A DNA stretch of 64,000 nt from Paralithodes platypus (taxonomy: Eukaryota; Arthropoda; Malacostraca; Decapoda; Lithodidae), in NCBI GenBank assembly GCA_032716605.1, contig CM064560.1, positions 11,623,083 through 11,687,082 on the forward strand. The letters run 5' to 3'. This document shows positions 22,403 to 36,400 of this stretch, one piece after another. The position numbers and the translations under genes were made by a program. The notes beneath the pieces were generated by a model that ran no database searches, had not been told where the DNA came from, and saw nothing but the letters and a program-made list of their open reading frames with translations. The stretch's first letter is position 1; the number at the start of each line of letters is the position of its first letter.

Positions 22403-24208
22403 TGTTACGACCGGGACTCGTATAAAACAAGGGCTCTTAATCATTGGACTAGAAAGGCACACAGCCACAACGGTAACACTAGATCCAACCCTCGAACTTA
22501 TAATGCCTATATAATGCCTTATAACACCTATACCCTCCAGAGTTAAATCTGCGATAGCGGGGTATCCTATAACTCGGTATAAATGCACTACTACTACAGG
22601 CTGATGATCTCTGATACAGCCTGATCACAACAACATACAATTACGTTAATAGTGTATACAAGGAAAAAGATAGAGCATAATTAAATCACTGCAATGATTT
22701 AATGCAAACAAGAAGAAGGTATAATTAAAGTTACTCTAAAAAATAATAAACTGTCACTCCTATATTAAAGAAAGTGAATGAAAGTCCTAAAGCATCGAGC
22801 AGGAATCTTCTGAAGAAAGTCTGATGCTGCTTAAGATGATCGAATTGGATTTTGAACTGTTATATAAAGCAGGAACAAGATATGACAAGTGTAGGGACAT
22901 ACAGTGTTAACTGGCACGGGAATAATAATAAATGCGCAATAGTATTATCTCCAACAACAAAAGAAGTACTTCCTCAGGCAACTCAAAAAGCCTGCTCGGG
23001 TTGTGCAACTCAACAACAACCAAGGCTTACAATCAACGTGAATAAAAATGCTGCATACATAACATAAGAGCTTATAATCCTAATCGGGTGTCTGCTAGGC
23101 TAATAAAGTCTAGCTGGGATGTCGTAGGCTAGGAAACAATGGCTGAGCAAGTGGCTCGTAGCCTAGCGAGGTCCTTAAGACTGTGCGGCAAAATTCCGTT
23201 AAATGACGGGGTGCTCTCTTGAGAGATCCAGATCGCTAGTATCTGGTTCTCTCCTGGCGACCCTCTCAAAGTCAAAGCAAAACGAGTTAGCACAGTGTTG
23301 GGTGGCAGAGGCAAAAGCCCTCTCTCGCAACACAGTGCTAAACTCACAAGGTACACAGTCAGAAAGACCACCTAGGCTTCCCACGTATCCGTTGCGATTG
23401 TACAAATTCAACAAAACCTGGTACACATCGGAAACCACAACACAAGTAGCCTTACCCCAGTCTAGCATTAAATAGCCCAGCAGACAGCCAAGGAATAGGT
23501 AGGGAGACACCGTGAGTGTGTCGAACCTCTACAGACAAAATGGTAACCCCTCCAAAATGCCTAACTAAACATGTAATATCTGAGAGCTTCACCATATAAT
23601 ACGATGGCCGATATATGAAATCGTGCAGAACCAAAGGGAAGTTATGATATTAAATAGAGTGGAAGAATGAGAGGTAAGAAGTTGAGAGAGAGAGAAAGTG
23701 CTCTATAGGTAGAAGTCGGGAGACAGGTGGCAAGGGAGATGTTAAGGGTATGCTGGTCAAGCAAGCTCTGAAGAGAGTAGCTCCTCGGGACCCCCAGGAT
23801 CACACAAAGGCATGGTGGTCAGCTAATCACAGGCCGCTACGTCACCAGGCAGCAGGCCTGCAGAAGGCGCCAGGAACCACCAGCCAATCAAGAGGCGTGA
23901 GAAGGCACGCGCGCGAGCCTACGAGCGGGGGAAGGCAGCACATGTATACGCACGCACACACTACCACCCCACTGCCTATATTATTCTCTCTCCTTAAGTA
24001 TATACAATGCATCTTATGTTCTACTCATGATATAAAATACTTCCCGTTGTCACAGACGAAAATAAAGACCACCACGGGACTGTCTGTAACAACACGAACA
24101 CTATGAAAGAAAGAACAACAGTCTCTGATAACTGTAGCCCATTTCACTGCCCTGGCGAGCGCTAGTGGCTACCGGGAGGCGATTCTGCCAACGCTGGCAG
24201 GCGTCACA
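22403..24208 (-). repeat. Shared LTR between copies 2 and 3
   Basis: About 1806 bp, TGTTACGACC...GGCGTCACA on the plus strand. It is both the 5' LTR of copy 2 and the 3' LTR of copy 3. On the copy 3 side it is preceded (minus sense) by a CTTGGGCGGG tract (24209-24220), and on the copy 2 side it is followed by the primer-binding site. Confidence 0.9.
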
Positions 24209-27050
24209 CCCGCCCAAGATTTTGGACGCTCAACATTAGGCGAGCACGATATCTGACAAGGCAGAATGCCGAGAAGACCCGTCACACATAGCCACTCCAC
24301 CAGAAATGAAAATGCAAAGCTCAAGTCTTACATAAAACAACATAATCAACATCAAAGAAAATCTTATAACCCCCTCCCAAACATAATAGTATAATTTAGC
24401 CACTAGGCTCCCTGAGCGAGCTTCACAGAGCCCAACCTCCTAAGTGAAAGACAGGTTCAACTTTGGACTTTAGCTATAATATTGGCAACTTACATTTAAC
24501 TATCAAGATAACGAGTTTTTATGTGATTTTGTATTTAATTTTTTGTTGTTTTTGGCGGCTGCCTCTACATGGGCAAGCCTAGTTTTTCTCCACTCTCAAC
24601 ACACACTGGCTGCCGGCGAGGGTTCTCCTGCAAACAAACCCTCCCGTTACAAACAATCAGCCAAAACCTTAGCAGTGTCCCTTAGCATGCCACACATCCA
24701 ACTTGTTTTCCCGGCAGCACAACAACACCGGGCACTGATAAACTGCCCAGTTCATCACAACAAACTGGCACTTCTCTTTCGCTCTTTCCGGCAACGGGGC
24801 CTGCCAAAAGCCTTTCACTAGTTCTACTAGCGCTCGTTGATAGGCGATGCAGCCCCGAAGCGGTGCTATGGTGCGGTCACGTCACTCGATAAGGTATAGG
24901 TGTCTGTCAGGGATAATGCACGACACGCTGTTGCCATCACCACACACACTGATCTATGTCCACTTAACATAGGTTTCAAAGTTACAGGCAACTATCCCAC
25001 ATCACGACATTCCTTATCCCTTCAGACCCTTCATCAACACGTAATCCAGCTCTGCTTGCACCACAGGCTGTCGAGCGAGGATTTTATAATACGGTATGCA
25101 ATTAAACTGAGCCTTGCACTGTCCGTCCATCCTCCGTGTCGGATTCTACACCGTACATCAGCGCCTGGAGAAGCAACAAACATGCCTGATTCACTGCCAC
25201 AGCCTAGTAAACAACCTATCTCGCAGAACGACATGGCTAGTGCCATCCCCCACCCCAGCCGAGACCGCAGCTTCTAACCTCTAGATCCTCCCTCCTTCTC
25301 CACCTTCGTCCCTATAACAGCCAGGTCATTAGAGAGACAATCAGTACAACCCTGTGCCGGGGTCACTCCCATAGTTCATTATTGCTAATGCTTCCCCGCC
25401 GATACTGTACATGCGAACCCCCGCATTCCGTACGACTACATCTGCCTGCGCAGCATCCACCCTCACCTCACCGCTTTTTAGCGACATGGCCAGATACAGT
25501 CGGTCTATGGTAGGGCTGTTGCAATTCGACTAGATGCAGACACTGTGAGTCTATGCGACGCCCGAGCCAACATTTCCACCATCCACAGCCCAACCTCACC
25601 AATCTGCTCAATTTCCCTCCTTCTGACCAACACCCTTGGCAGCCATAGGTCAACCTGACCTGACAACCATGTCCAAGCCTCATCGCCCACCTTGAACCAC
25701 CGAAACAACGAGGCTAACGGTCGACCAACATTCAGTGACCTGCCCGCGGAACATCTTGCACCGCCTGAGTTGTGAGGCTCGGGTGCTCGGCACGACCAGG
25801 TGGGTTAATGAACCGAGCTGGTGCTGGCGCGCTGCACACTGCTGTTTGATACAGGCAGGTGCGCTAGCGCTTCCACAGCCACCAGAACTCGTGTCGCCCC
25901 GCCCACCGCTCCTGCGAGACATGACAATCCGCTACTCTCCTCCACCTTGTGCCCTACTTGCCCCCCCTCTCCTTCTCCACTTGGGCCGCTGCAGACCAAC
26001 GCAGGGACAGTAGGCTGCTCAGGTTGTTCCCTCACAAACTCCTCCAACAGGTTCACATGACATTGTTTTTCCCCTTCCTCGTGTTTGATCTCGACAGCAC
26101 CATTACCACACTTCTGAACTTCCGGATCCTCCAACTGCATTTTACAAATATCTCAGGGACCAAACCTGTCTAAGATAATTCCTTCGACGCAACCCAAGTC
26201 CCTCCCCAATATCAAACTGAGCAACCCTTTTTTCTCTCTGGGGTGTAACGTTGCTGCCTCGGATCCTCTTCCCTTCCTGCCGCTCCCTCCTCACTAGCTG
26301 TGACGGTTCCTGGGGCTTCTCCAGACTCCACCAATGGTGCCAATAAAATACTGAGTCGCACAGAAGAGAGCTGCTGGTACTCAACTCTTCCAAACTTTTA
26401 CCAACATTAGCCGTCTCTATCCAACCGTTCCTCCTTTGATTCAGAAGACTGCGGAATAGGCTGGTGACACTTTGGATTCAAGATATTTTGTAACAACACA
26501 AGCCATAGGTTGTACATTGCCACTTCTCTACCACCCTCCCTTTTCCTCCCTACTCACGTCGGCCGGCTTCTCGGCAACGACTAAGGGTAAAACCTCATAA
26601 GTAGGCACCGCAAAGAGTCGTTGCCCGAGAAGGAGGGTCGACGCCCCAACCAACAGGCAAGTTTTCTCCACAATTCCCACATCCAACTCTTGTGTCCATC
26701 ACACCATCTACCTCCACTTCCAGCCAGCCCACCGGGTATGACCTGATAGCATTGATACCTGGCACCACAACTACCCGTGGCCGCGCGTTATTGGTCTCCC
26801 AGTAAGGAGTTTCTTCCCTCAAAGTCTTAGAGGCACCCGTGTCTCGCAACAGCTCAACTCCATGCTTCTTACCAACCCCACTTCACGCAGCCACTTCCCC
26901 GATGGTCGCAAAAGACATCTCGGACAGGTTTCGAGCCTTTTCCGGATTCTTCTCCACTGGCTGTGTCCCAGCCTCTGACGTTATATCCCGTGCACACTCA
27001 GACGACTTCTGGGGACAACCCCAATGTTGCGAGCCAAAGACACAAACGCA
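24209..27050 (-). pseudogene. RT/RNase H remnant, linker and protease of copy 3 (error-rich)
   Basis: Collinear with copy 2 but interrupted every few tens of bases by small indels. Recognisable pieces on the minus strand are the RNase H end near 24640-24700, an RT start region near 25030-25150, SLKSGEVRVDAAQADVVVRN near 25490-25430, linker sequence at 25680-26390, and the protease region near 26850-26580 (DTGAS present). No integrase core is seen. Frames are broken throughout. The indel density drops sharply after about 27530, which suggests poor consensus quality rather than natural decay. Confidence 0.75.
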
Positions 27051-28167
27051 TTAGGTAGCTTGCTTGGTGGCCAGGCTCTTGCAAATGGCCACCTTCTCAT
27101 GACAATGAAAACACTCTAACTCCCCCCTTGGGCTTCCCTTGAGGTGGAAGAGGGCACTGACCCTTCCTTAAACGGGACAGTCCTATGTTTTTTTTTTAGG
27201 GTCAGTTTTGGTGTCGTTGCTCGTTGTTCTTAGTGTAATTATGTGTATCCTGTTTCGGGGAAGGGGAGGGTTACCGCTCCTTATTGCCTGCATCACTTCT
27301 CTGTGCAAGACCGCACCCTCGAATGCAAAGATAACCGACAAGGTCAGCCATCTCAGCTGCCTCCTTAAGAGTTTTCGTTTCGGGTTTTTTCTCTTTAATA
27401 TTCAACGTAAGAATCGCCGCCCGTATACTTGATAAATTGTTCTAGAAGCATCAGCTGTTTCAACTCCTCACACGTCGATGCCTTCTCAGAACGCAGCCAG
27501 TTTCTAAATGCATCGTACATATTACCCGGGCATGCTCAAGAAAGGTGCACTCACGACCCTTCGTTACACCCCGGAACTTCAATCTGTACGTCTCTGGTTG
27601 TAACTCATATGCCCGCAGGACAGCCTCCTTCAATAACTCATAATCGATGCACGACTCCAAGGGCAACGCATCATATGCCTTGAGTCCTTTGCCAACCAAC
27701 CTAGAGGAAACAAGGGCTGCCCACTTAACCTCGGGCCATTGGTGCTCCCGGCACTTCTTCTCAAAACGCATAAAAAATTCGGTGACACCCGACTCATCAA
27801 ATACAGGGACCAACTTGAGCAGGTGCGATAAAGACTGATCAAGACCTCGATTCCCAGAACCGAGACGCTGCCCTGTCGACTCCACCCTAGACTTCTCAAG
27901 ATCTATGTCTGCACAGTACTTCGTAGCCTCAACCCGAAGCTCAGCCTCACGTATGGGCTTTCTCCTGAACCTCAGTCTCATATCTGGCCCTTCTCTCCTC
28001 AGCCTGAATCTTAGCCATCTCAAACTGCTGCTGTTGCTCAGATTCCTGCTGCTGCTGCATCTTAGCCATCTCAAGCTGGAAGAGGATATCTGGAGTTAAA
28101 CCTTGAGGAGGAGGAGATGCAACAATTGGAGACTCACCCAAGCGCAAACCACGCTGCCAGTGACTAG
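27051..28167 (-). pseudogene. gag of copy 3, truncated by assembly gap
   Basis: The CCHC knuckle lies near 27110-27060. The capsid-like domain at 27900-27540 is nearly identical to copy 2 (DESGVTEFFMRFEKKCREH, ELQPETYRLKFRGVTKGREC). The coiled coil and PPQGLTPDILFQLEMAK are at 28110-27950. The sequence reaches the N gap at 28167, so the gag N-terminus, leader and 5' LTR are missing from the assembly. Confidence 0.83.
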
Positions 28168-28267
28168 NNNNNNNNNNNNNNNNNNNNNNNNNNNNNNNNN
28201 NNNNNNNNNNNNNNNNNNNNNNNNNNNNNNNNNNNNNNNNNNNNNNNNNNNNNNNNNNNNNNNNNNN
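28168..28267. other. Assembly gap (100 N)
   Basis: Exactly 100 N, a conventional gap of unknown size. It joins the copy 3 gag to the satellite array. Adjacency of the two is therefore not proven by sequence. Confidence 0.99.
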
Positions 28268-29639
28268 GTACACTGTACCGGGTATGGTACACCAGGTACT
28301 CGTTATATTAATAGTGGATTGTGTTGAGGGTTGTGGATAGGGTCTGGAGCCACAATATAATTAGCTTGCTATATGAGGTCTGACCGGTATGGAGGTCACA
28401 ATATTGACATAGGGGTACACTGTGCCGGCTATGGTACACCAGGTACTCGTTATATTATTAGTGGATTGTGTAGAGGGTTGAGGATAGGGTCTGGAGCCAC
28501 AATATCATTAGCTTGCTATATGAGGTCTGACCGGTATGGAGGTCACAATATTGACGTAGGGTACACTGTGCCGGCTATGGTACACCAGGTACTCGTTATA
28601 TTATTAGTGGATTGGGTTGGGGGTTGTGGATAGGGACTGGAACCACAATATCATTAGCTTGCTATATGAGGTCTGACCGGTATGGAGGTCACAATATTGA
28701 CATAGGGGTACACTGTACCGGCTATGGTACACCAGGTACTCGTTATATTAATAGTGGATTGTGTTGAGGGTTGTGGATAGGGACTGGAACCACAATATCA
28801 TTAGCTTTATATATGAGGTCTGACCGGTATGGAGGTCACAATATTGACATAGGGGTACACTATACCGGCTATGGTACACCAGCTACTCGTTATATTAATA
28901 GAGGATTGTGTTGAGGGTTGTGGATAGGGTCTGGATCCACAATATCATTAGCTTGCTATATGAGGTCTGACCGGTATGGAGGTCACAATATTGACATAGG
29001 GGTACTCTGTACCGGCTATGGTACACCAAGAACTTGTTATATTAATAGTGGATTGTGTTGAGGGTTGTGGATAGGGTCTGGAGCCACAATATCATTAGCT
29101 TGCTATATGAGGTCTGACCGGTATGGAGGTCACAATATTGACATAGGGTACACTGTACCGGCTATGGTACAACAGGTACACATGATATTAATAGTGGATT
29201 TTGTTGAGAGTTGTGGATAGGGACTGGAACCACAATATCATTAGCTTGCTATATGAGGTCTAACCGGTATGGAGGTCACAATATTGACATAGGGGTACAC
29301 TGTACCGGCTATGGTACACCTTGTACTCGTTATATTAATAGTGGATTGTGTTGAGGGTTGTGGTTAAGGTCTGGACCACAATATCATTAGCTTGTTATAT
29401 GAGGTCTGACCGGTATGGAGGTCACAATATTGACATAGGGGTACACTGTACCGGCTATGGTACACCAGGTACACATTATATTAATAGTGGATTTTGTTGA
29501 GGGTTGTGGATAGGGTCTGGAGCCACAATATCATTAGCTTGCTATATGAGGTCTGACCGGTATGGAGGTCACAATATTGACATAGGGGTACACTGTACCG
29601 GCTATGGTACACCAGGTACTCGTTCAATTAATAGTGGAT

Positions 29640-32600
29640 TGTGTTGAGGGTTGTGGATAGGGTCTCGAACCACAATATCATTGGCTTGCTATATGAGGTC
29701 TGACCGGTATGTAGGTCACAATATTGACAGAGAGGTACACTGTACCGGCTATGGTACACCAGGTACTCGTTATATTAATAGTGGATTGTGTTGAGGATTG
29801 GGAATAGGGTGTGGAGCCACAATATCATTAGCTTGCTTTATGAGGTCTGACCGGTATGGTGGTCAGAGTATTGACATAGGGGTACACTCTACCGGCTATG
29901 GTACACCAGGTACTCGTTATATTAATAGTGGATTGTGTTGAGGCTTGGGGATAGGGTCTGGAGCCACAATATTATTAGCTTGCTATTCGAGGTCTGACCG
30001 GTATGGAGGTCACAATATTGAAATAGGGGTACACTGTACCGGCTATGGTACAGCAGGTACTCGTTATATTAATAGTGGATTGTGTTGAGGGTTGGGGATA
30101 GGGTCTGGAGCCACAATATAATTAGCTTGCTATATGAGGTCTGACCGGTATGGAGGTCACAGTATTGACATAGGGGTACACTGTGCCGGCTATGGTACAC
30201 CAGGTACTCGTTTTATTATTAGTGGATTGTGTTGGGGGTTGTGGATAGGGACTGGAACCACAATATCATTAGCTTGCTATATGAGGTCTGACCGGTATGG
30301 AGGTCACAATATTGACATAGGGGTACACTGTGCCGGCTATGGTACACCAGGTACTCGTTATATTATTAGTGGATTGTGTTGGGGGTTGTGGATAGGGACT
30401 GGAACCACAATATCATTAGCTTTATATATGAGGTCTGACCGGTATGGAGGTCACAATATTGACATAGATATACACTGTACCGGCTATGGTACACCAGGTA
30501 CTCGTTATATTAATAGTGGATTGTGTTGAGGGTTGGCAATAGGGTCTGGATCCACAATATCATTAGCTTGCTATTTGAGGTCTGACCGGTATGGAGGTCA
30601 CAATATTAACATAGGGGTACTCTGTACCGGCTATGGTACACCAGGTACTCGTTATATTAATAGTGGATTGTGTTGAGGGTTGAGGATAGGGTCTGGAGCC
30701 ACAATATCATTAGCTTGCTATATGAGGTCTGACCGGTATGGAGGTCACAATATTGACATAGGGGTACACTGTACCGGCTATGGTACAACAGGTACTCGTT
30801 ATATTAATAGTGGATTTTGTTGAGAGTTGTGGATAGGGACTGGAACCACAATATCATTAGCTTGCTATATGAGGTCTGACCGGTATGGAGGTCACAATAT
30901 TGACATAGGGGTACACTGTACCGGCTATGGTACACCAGGTACTCGTTATATTAATAGTGGATTGTGTTGAGGGTTGGGGATAGGGTCTGGAGCCACAATA
31001 TCATTGGCTTGCTATTCGAGGTTTGACCGGTATGGAGGTCACAATATTGAAATAGGGGTACACTGTACCGGCTATGGTGCACCAGGTACTCGTTATATTA
31101 ATAGTGGATTGTGTTGAGGGTTTGGGATAGGGTCTGGAGCCACAATATCATTAGCTTGCTATATGAAGTCTAACCGGTATGAAGGTCACAATATTGACAT
31201 AGGGGTACACTGTACCGGCTATGGTACACCAGGTACTTGTTATATTAATAGTCGATTGTGTTGAAGCTTGGGGATAGGGTCTGGAGCCACAATATAATTA
31301 GCTTGCTATATGAGGTCTGACCGGAATTGAGGTCACAATATTGATATAGGGGTAAACTGTACCGGCTATGGAACACCAGGTACTCGTTATATTAATATTG
31401 GAGTGTGTTGAGGGCTGTGGATAAGGAGTGGAGCCAAAATATAATGTCCTTGCTATGTGAGGTCTGACCGGTAAGGAGGTCACAATATTGACATAGGGGT
31501 ACACTATACTGGCTATGGTACACCAGGTACACGTAAATTAATAGTGGATTGTGTTGAGGGTTGTGGCTAGGGTCTGGAGCCACAATATCATTGGCTTGCT
31601 ATTCGAGGTCTGACCTGTATGGAGGTCACAATATTGACATAGGGGTACACTGTACCGGCTATTGTTTACCAGGTACTCGTTATATTTATAGTGGATTGTG
31701 TTGAGGGTTGTGGTTAGGGCCTGGAGCCACAATATCATTAGCTGGCTATATGAGGTTTGACCGGTATGGAGGTCACAATATTGACATAGGGGTACACTAT
31801 ACCAGCTGTGATACACCAGGTACTCGTTCTAATAATAGGGGATTGTGTTGAGGGTTGTGGATAGGGTCTGGAACCACAATATAATTTGCTTGCTATATGA
31901 TGTCTGACCGGTATGTAGGTCACAATATTGACATAGGGGTACACTGTACCGGCTATGGTACACCATGTACTTGTTATATTAATAGTGGATTGTGTTGATG
32001 GTTGGGGATAGGGTCTGGAGCCACATTATCATTAGCTTGCTATATGAGGTCTGACCGGTATGTAGGTCACAATATTGACATAGAGGTACACTGTACCGGC
32101 TATGGTACACCAGGTACTCGTTATATTAATAGAGGATTGTGTTAAGGGTTGGTGATAGGGTCTGGAGCCACAATATAATTAGATTGCTATATGAGGTCTG
32201 ACCGGTATGGAGGTCACAGTATTGACATAGGGGTACACTGTACCGGCTATGGTACACCAGGTACTTGTTATATTAATAGAGGATTGTGTTGAGGGTTGGG
32301 GATAGGGTCTGGAGCCACAATATCATTGGCTTGCTATTCGAGGATTGACCGGTATGGAGGTCACAATATTGAAATAGGGGTACACTGTACCGGCTATGGT
32401 ACACCAGGTACTCGTTATATTAATAGTGGATTCTGTTGAGGGTTGGGGATAGGGTCTGGAGTCACAATATCATTAGCTTGCTATATGAGGTCTGACCGGT
32501 TTGGAAGTCATAGTATTGACATAGGGGTACACTGTACCGGCTATGGTACACCAGGTACTCGTTATATTAATAGTGGATTGTGTTCAGGGTTGTGGATAGG

Positions 32601-33440
32601 CACGGGAGCCACAATATCATTAGCTTGCTATATGAGGTCTGACCGGTATGGAGGTCACGATATTGATATAGGAGTACACTGTACCGGCTATGGTACACCA
32701 GGTACTCCTTATATTAATAGTGGATTGTGTTGAGGGTTGTGGATAGGGACGGGAGCTACAATATCATTAGCTTGCTACATGAGGTCTGACCGGTATGTAA
32801 GTCACAATATTGATATAGGGGTACACTGTACCGGCTATGTTACACCAGGTACTCGTTATATTAATAGTGGATTGTGTTGAGGATTGTGGATAGGGCCTGG
32901 AGCCACAATATCATTAGCTTGCTATATGAGGTCTGACCGGTATGGAGGTCACAATATTGACATAGGGGTACACTGTATCGGCTATGGTACACCAGGTACT
33001 CGTTATATTAATAGTGGATTCTGTTGAGAGTTGGGGATAGCTTCTGGAGCCACAATATCATTAGCTTGATATATGAGGTCTGACTGGTATGTAGGTCACA
33101 ATATTGACATAGGGGTACACTGTACCTGCTATGGTACACCAGGTACTCAACTAATAATAGTGGAATGTGTTGAGGGTTGTGGATAGGGTCTGGAACCACA
33201 ATATCATTGGCTTGCTATATGAGGTCTGACCGGTATGGAGGTCACAATATTGACATAGGGGTACACTGTACCGGCTATGGTACACCAGTTACACGTTATC
33301 TAAATAGTGGATTGTATTGAGGGTTGTGGATAGGGTCTGGATCCACAATATCATTAGCTTGCTATATGAGGTCTGACCGGTATGGAGGTCACAATATTGA
33401 CATAGGGGTACTCTGTACCGGCTATGGTACACCAAGAACT
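29640..33440 (+). repeat. Satellite higher-order unit A
   Basis: Shares monomer-specific variants, in order, with 33460-37080. One example is GGTCTCGAACC at 29661 and 33481 (offset 3820). Distinct minus-strand open frames at 31298, 31392, 31538 and 31738 recur at 35272, 35366, 35512 and 35712 (offset 3974). The offset changes because whole monomers or short segments were gained or lost. Twenty-seven monomers would be 3969 bp. Confidence 0.8.
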
Positions 33441-36400
33441 TGTTATAATAATAGTGGATTGTGTAGAGGGTTGTGGATAGGGTCTCGAACCACAATATCA
33501 TTGGCTTGCTATATGAGGTCTGATGGGTATGTAGGTCACAATATTGACAGAGAGGTACACTGTACCGGCTATGGTACACCAGGTACTCGTTATATTAATA
33601 GTGGATTATGTTGAGGATTGGGAATAGGGTGTGGAGCCACAATATCATTAGCTTGCTTTATGAGGTCTGACCGGTATGGTGGTCACAGTATTGACATAGG
33701 GGTACACTGTACCGGCTATGGTACACCAGGTACTCGTTATATTAATAGTGGATTGTGGTGAGGCTTGGGGATAGGGTCTGGAGCCACAATATTATTAGCT
33801 TGCTATTCGAGGTCTGACCGGTATGGAGGTCACAATACTGAAATAGGGGTACACTGTACCGGCTATGGTACAGCAGGTACTAGTTATATTAATAGTGGAT
33901 CGTGTTGAGGGTTGAGGATAGGGTCTGGAGCCACAATATAATTAGCTTGCTATATGAGGTCTGACCGGTATGGAGGTCACAGTATTGACATAGGGGTACA
34001 CTGTGCCGGCTATGGTACACCAGGTACTCGTTATATTATTAGTGGATTGTGTTGGGGGTTGTGGATAGGGACCTGGAACCACAATATCATTAGCTTGCTA
34101 TATGAGGTCTGACCGGTATGGAGGTCACAATATTGACATAGTGGTACACTGTGCCGGCTATGGTACACCAGGTACTCGTTATATTATTAGTGGATTGTGT
34201 TGGGGGTTGTGGATAGGGACTGGAACCACAATATCATCAGCTTTATATATGAGGTCTGACCGGTATGTAGGTCACAATATTGACATAGATATACACTGTA
34301 CCGGCTATGATACACCAGCTACTCGTTATATTAATAGTGGATTGTGTTGAGGGTTGGCAATAGGGTCTGGAGCCACAATATCATTAGCTTGCTATATGAG
34401 GTCTGACCGGTTTGGAGGTCACAGTATTGACATAGGGGTACCCTGTACCGGCTATGGTACACCAGGTACTCTTTATATTAATAGTGGATTCTGTTGAGGG
34501 TTGGGAATAGGGTCTGGATCCTCAATATCATTACCTTGCTATTCGAGTTCTGACCAGTATGGAGGTCACAATATTGAAATAGGGGTACACTGTACCGGCT
34601 AGGGTACATCAGGTACTCGTTATATTAATAGTGGATTGTGTTGAGGCTTGGGTATAGGGTCTGGAGCCACAATATCATTACCTTGCTATTTGAGGTGTGA
34701 CCGGTATGGAGGTCACAATATTAACATAAGGGTACACTGTACCGGCTATGGTACACCAGGTACTCGTTATATTAATAGTGGATTGTGTTGAGGGATGTGG
34801 ATAAGGACTGGAGCCACAATACAATTAGCTTGATATATGAGATCTGACCGGTATGGAGGTCACAATATTGACATTGTGGTACACTGTACTGGCTATGGTA
34901 CACCAGGTACTCGTTATATTAATAGAAGATTGTGTTGAGGGTTGGGGTTAGGGTCTGGAGCCACAATATAATTGGGCTGCTATTCGAGGTCTGACCGGTA
35001 TGGAGGTCACAATATTGAAATAGGGGTACCCCTACACTGTACCGGCTATGGTACACCAGGTACTCGTTATATTAATAGTGGATTGTGTTGAGGGTTCGGG
35101 ATAGGGTCTGGAGCCACAATATCATTAGCTTGCTATATGAAGTCTAACCGGTATGAAGGTCACAATATTGACATAGGGGTACACTGTACCGGCTATGGTA
35201 CACCAGGTACTTGTTATATTAATAGTCGATTGTGTTGAAGCTTGGGGATAGGGTCTGGAGCCACAATATAATTAGCTTGCTATATGAGGTCTGACCGGAA
35301 TGGAGGTCACAATATTGATATAGGGGTAAACTGTACCGGCTATGGAACACCAGGTACTCGTTATATTAATATTGGAGTGTGTTGAGGGCTGTGGATAAGG
35401 AGTGGAGCCAAAATATAATTTCCTTGCTATGTGAGGTCTGACCGGTATGAAGGTCACAATATTGACATAGGGGTACACTATACTGGCTATGGTACACCAG
35501 GTACACGTAAATTAATAGTGGATTGTGTTGAGGGTTGTGGCTAGGGTCTGGAGCCACAATATCATTGGCTTGCTATTCGAGGTCTGACCTGTATGGAGGT
35601 CACAATATTGACAAAGGGTTACACTGTACCGGCTATTGTTTACCAGGTACTCGTTATATTTATAGTGGATTGTGTTGAGGGTTGTGGTTAGGGCCTGGAG
35701 CCACAATATCATTAGCTGGCTATATGAGGTTTGACCGGTATGGAGGTCACAATATTGACATAGGGGTACACTATACCAGCTGTGATACACCAGGTACTCG
35801 TTCTAATAATAGTGGATTGTGTTGAGGGTTGTGGATAGGGTCTGGAACCACAATATAATTTGGTTGCTATATGATGTCTGACCGGTATGTAGGTCACAAT
35901 ATTGACATAGGGGTACACTGTACCGGCTATGGTACACCATGTACTTGTTATATTAATAGTGGATTGTGTTGATGGTTGGGGATAGGGTCTGGAGCCACAT
36001 TATCATTAGCTTGCTATATGAGGTCTGACCGGTATGTAGGTCACAATATTGACATAGAGGTACACTGTACCGGCTATGGTACACCAGGTACTCGTTATAT
36101 TAATAGAGGATTGTGTTAAGGGTTGGTGATAGGGTCTGGAGCCACAATATAATTAGATTGCTATATGAGGTCTGACCGGTATGGAGGTCACAGTATTGAC
36201 ATAGGGGTACACTGTACCGGCTATGGTACACCAGGTACTTGTTATATTAATAGAGGATTGTGTTGAGGGTTGGGGATAGGGTCTGGAGCCACAATATCAT
36301 TGGCTTGCTATTCGAGGATTGACCGGTATGGAGGTCACAATATTGAAATAGGGGTACACTGTACCGGCTATGGTACACCAGGTACTCGTTATATTAATAG

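Larger units (their letters stand above)
16183..28167 (-). mobile_element. Tandem pair of Gmr1-like LTR elements (copies 2 and 3), LTR-internal-LTR-internal
   Basis: Minus-strand order: the copy 3 internal part runs 28167 to 24209, the shared LTR is 24208-22403, copy 2 internal is 22402-17986, and its 3' LTR is 17985-16183. One LTR thus serves both as 3' LTR of copy 3 and 5' LTR of copy 2. The outer 5' LTR of copy 3 would lie in the 100-N gap or was lost. Both internal regions encode gag, protease, a long linker, and the RT-start/RNase H-end remnant. Neither has an integrase core. The arrangement suggests unequal recombination between LTRs or insertion by recombination, unless the assembly collapsed or joined copies. 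Confidence 0.88.
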
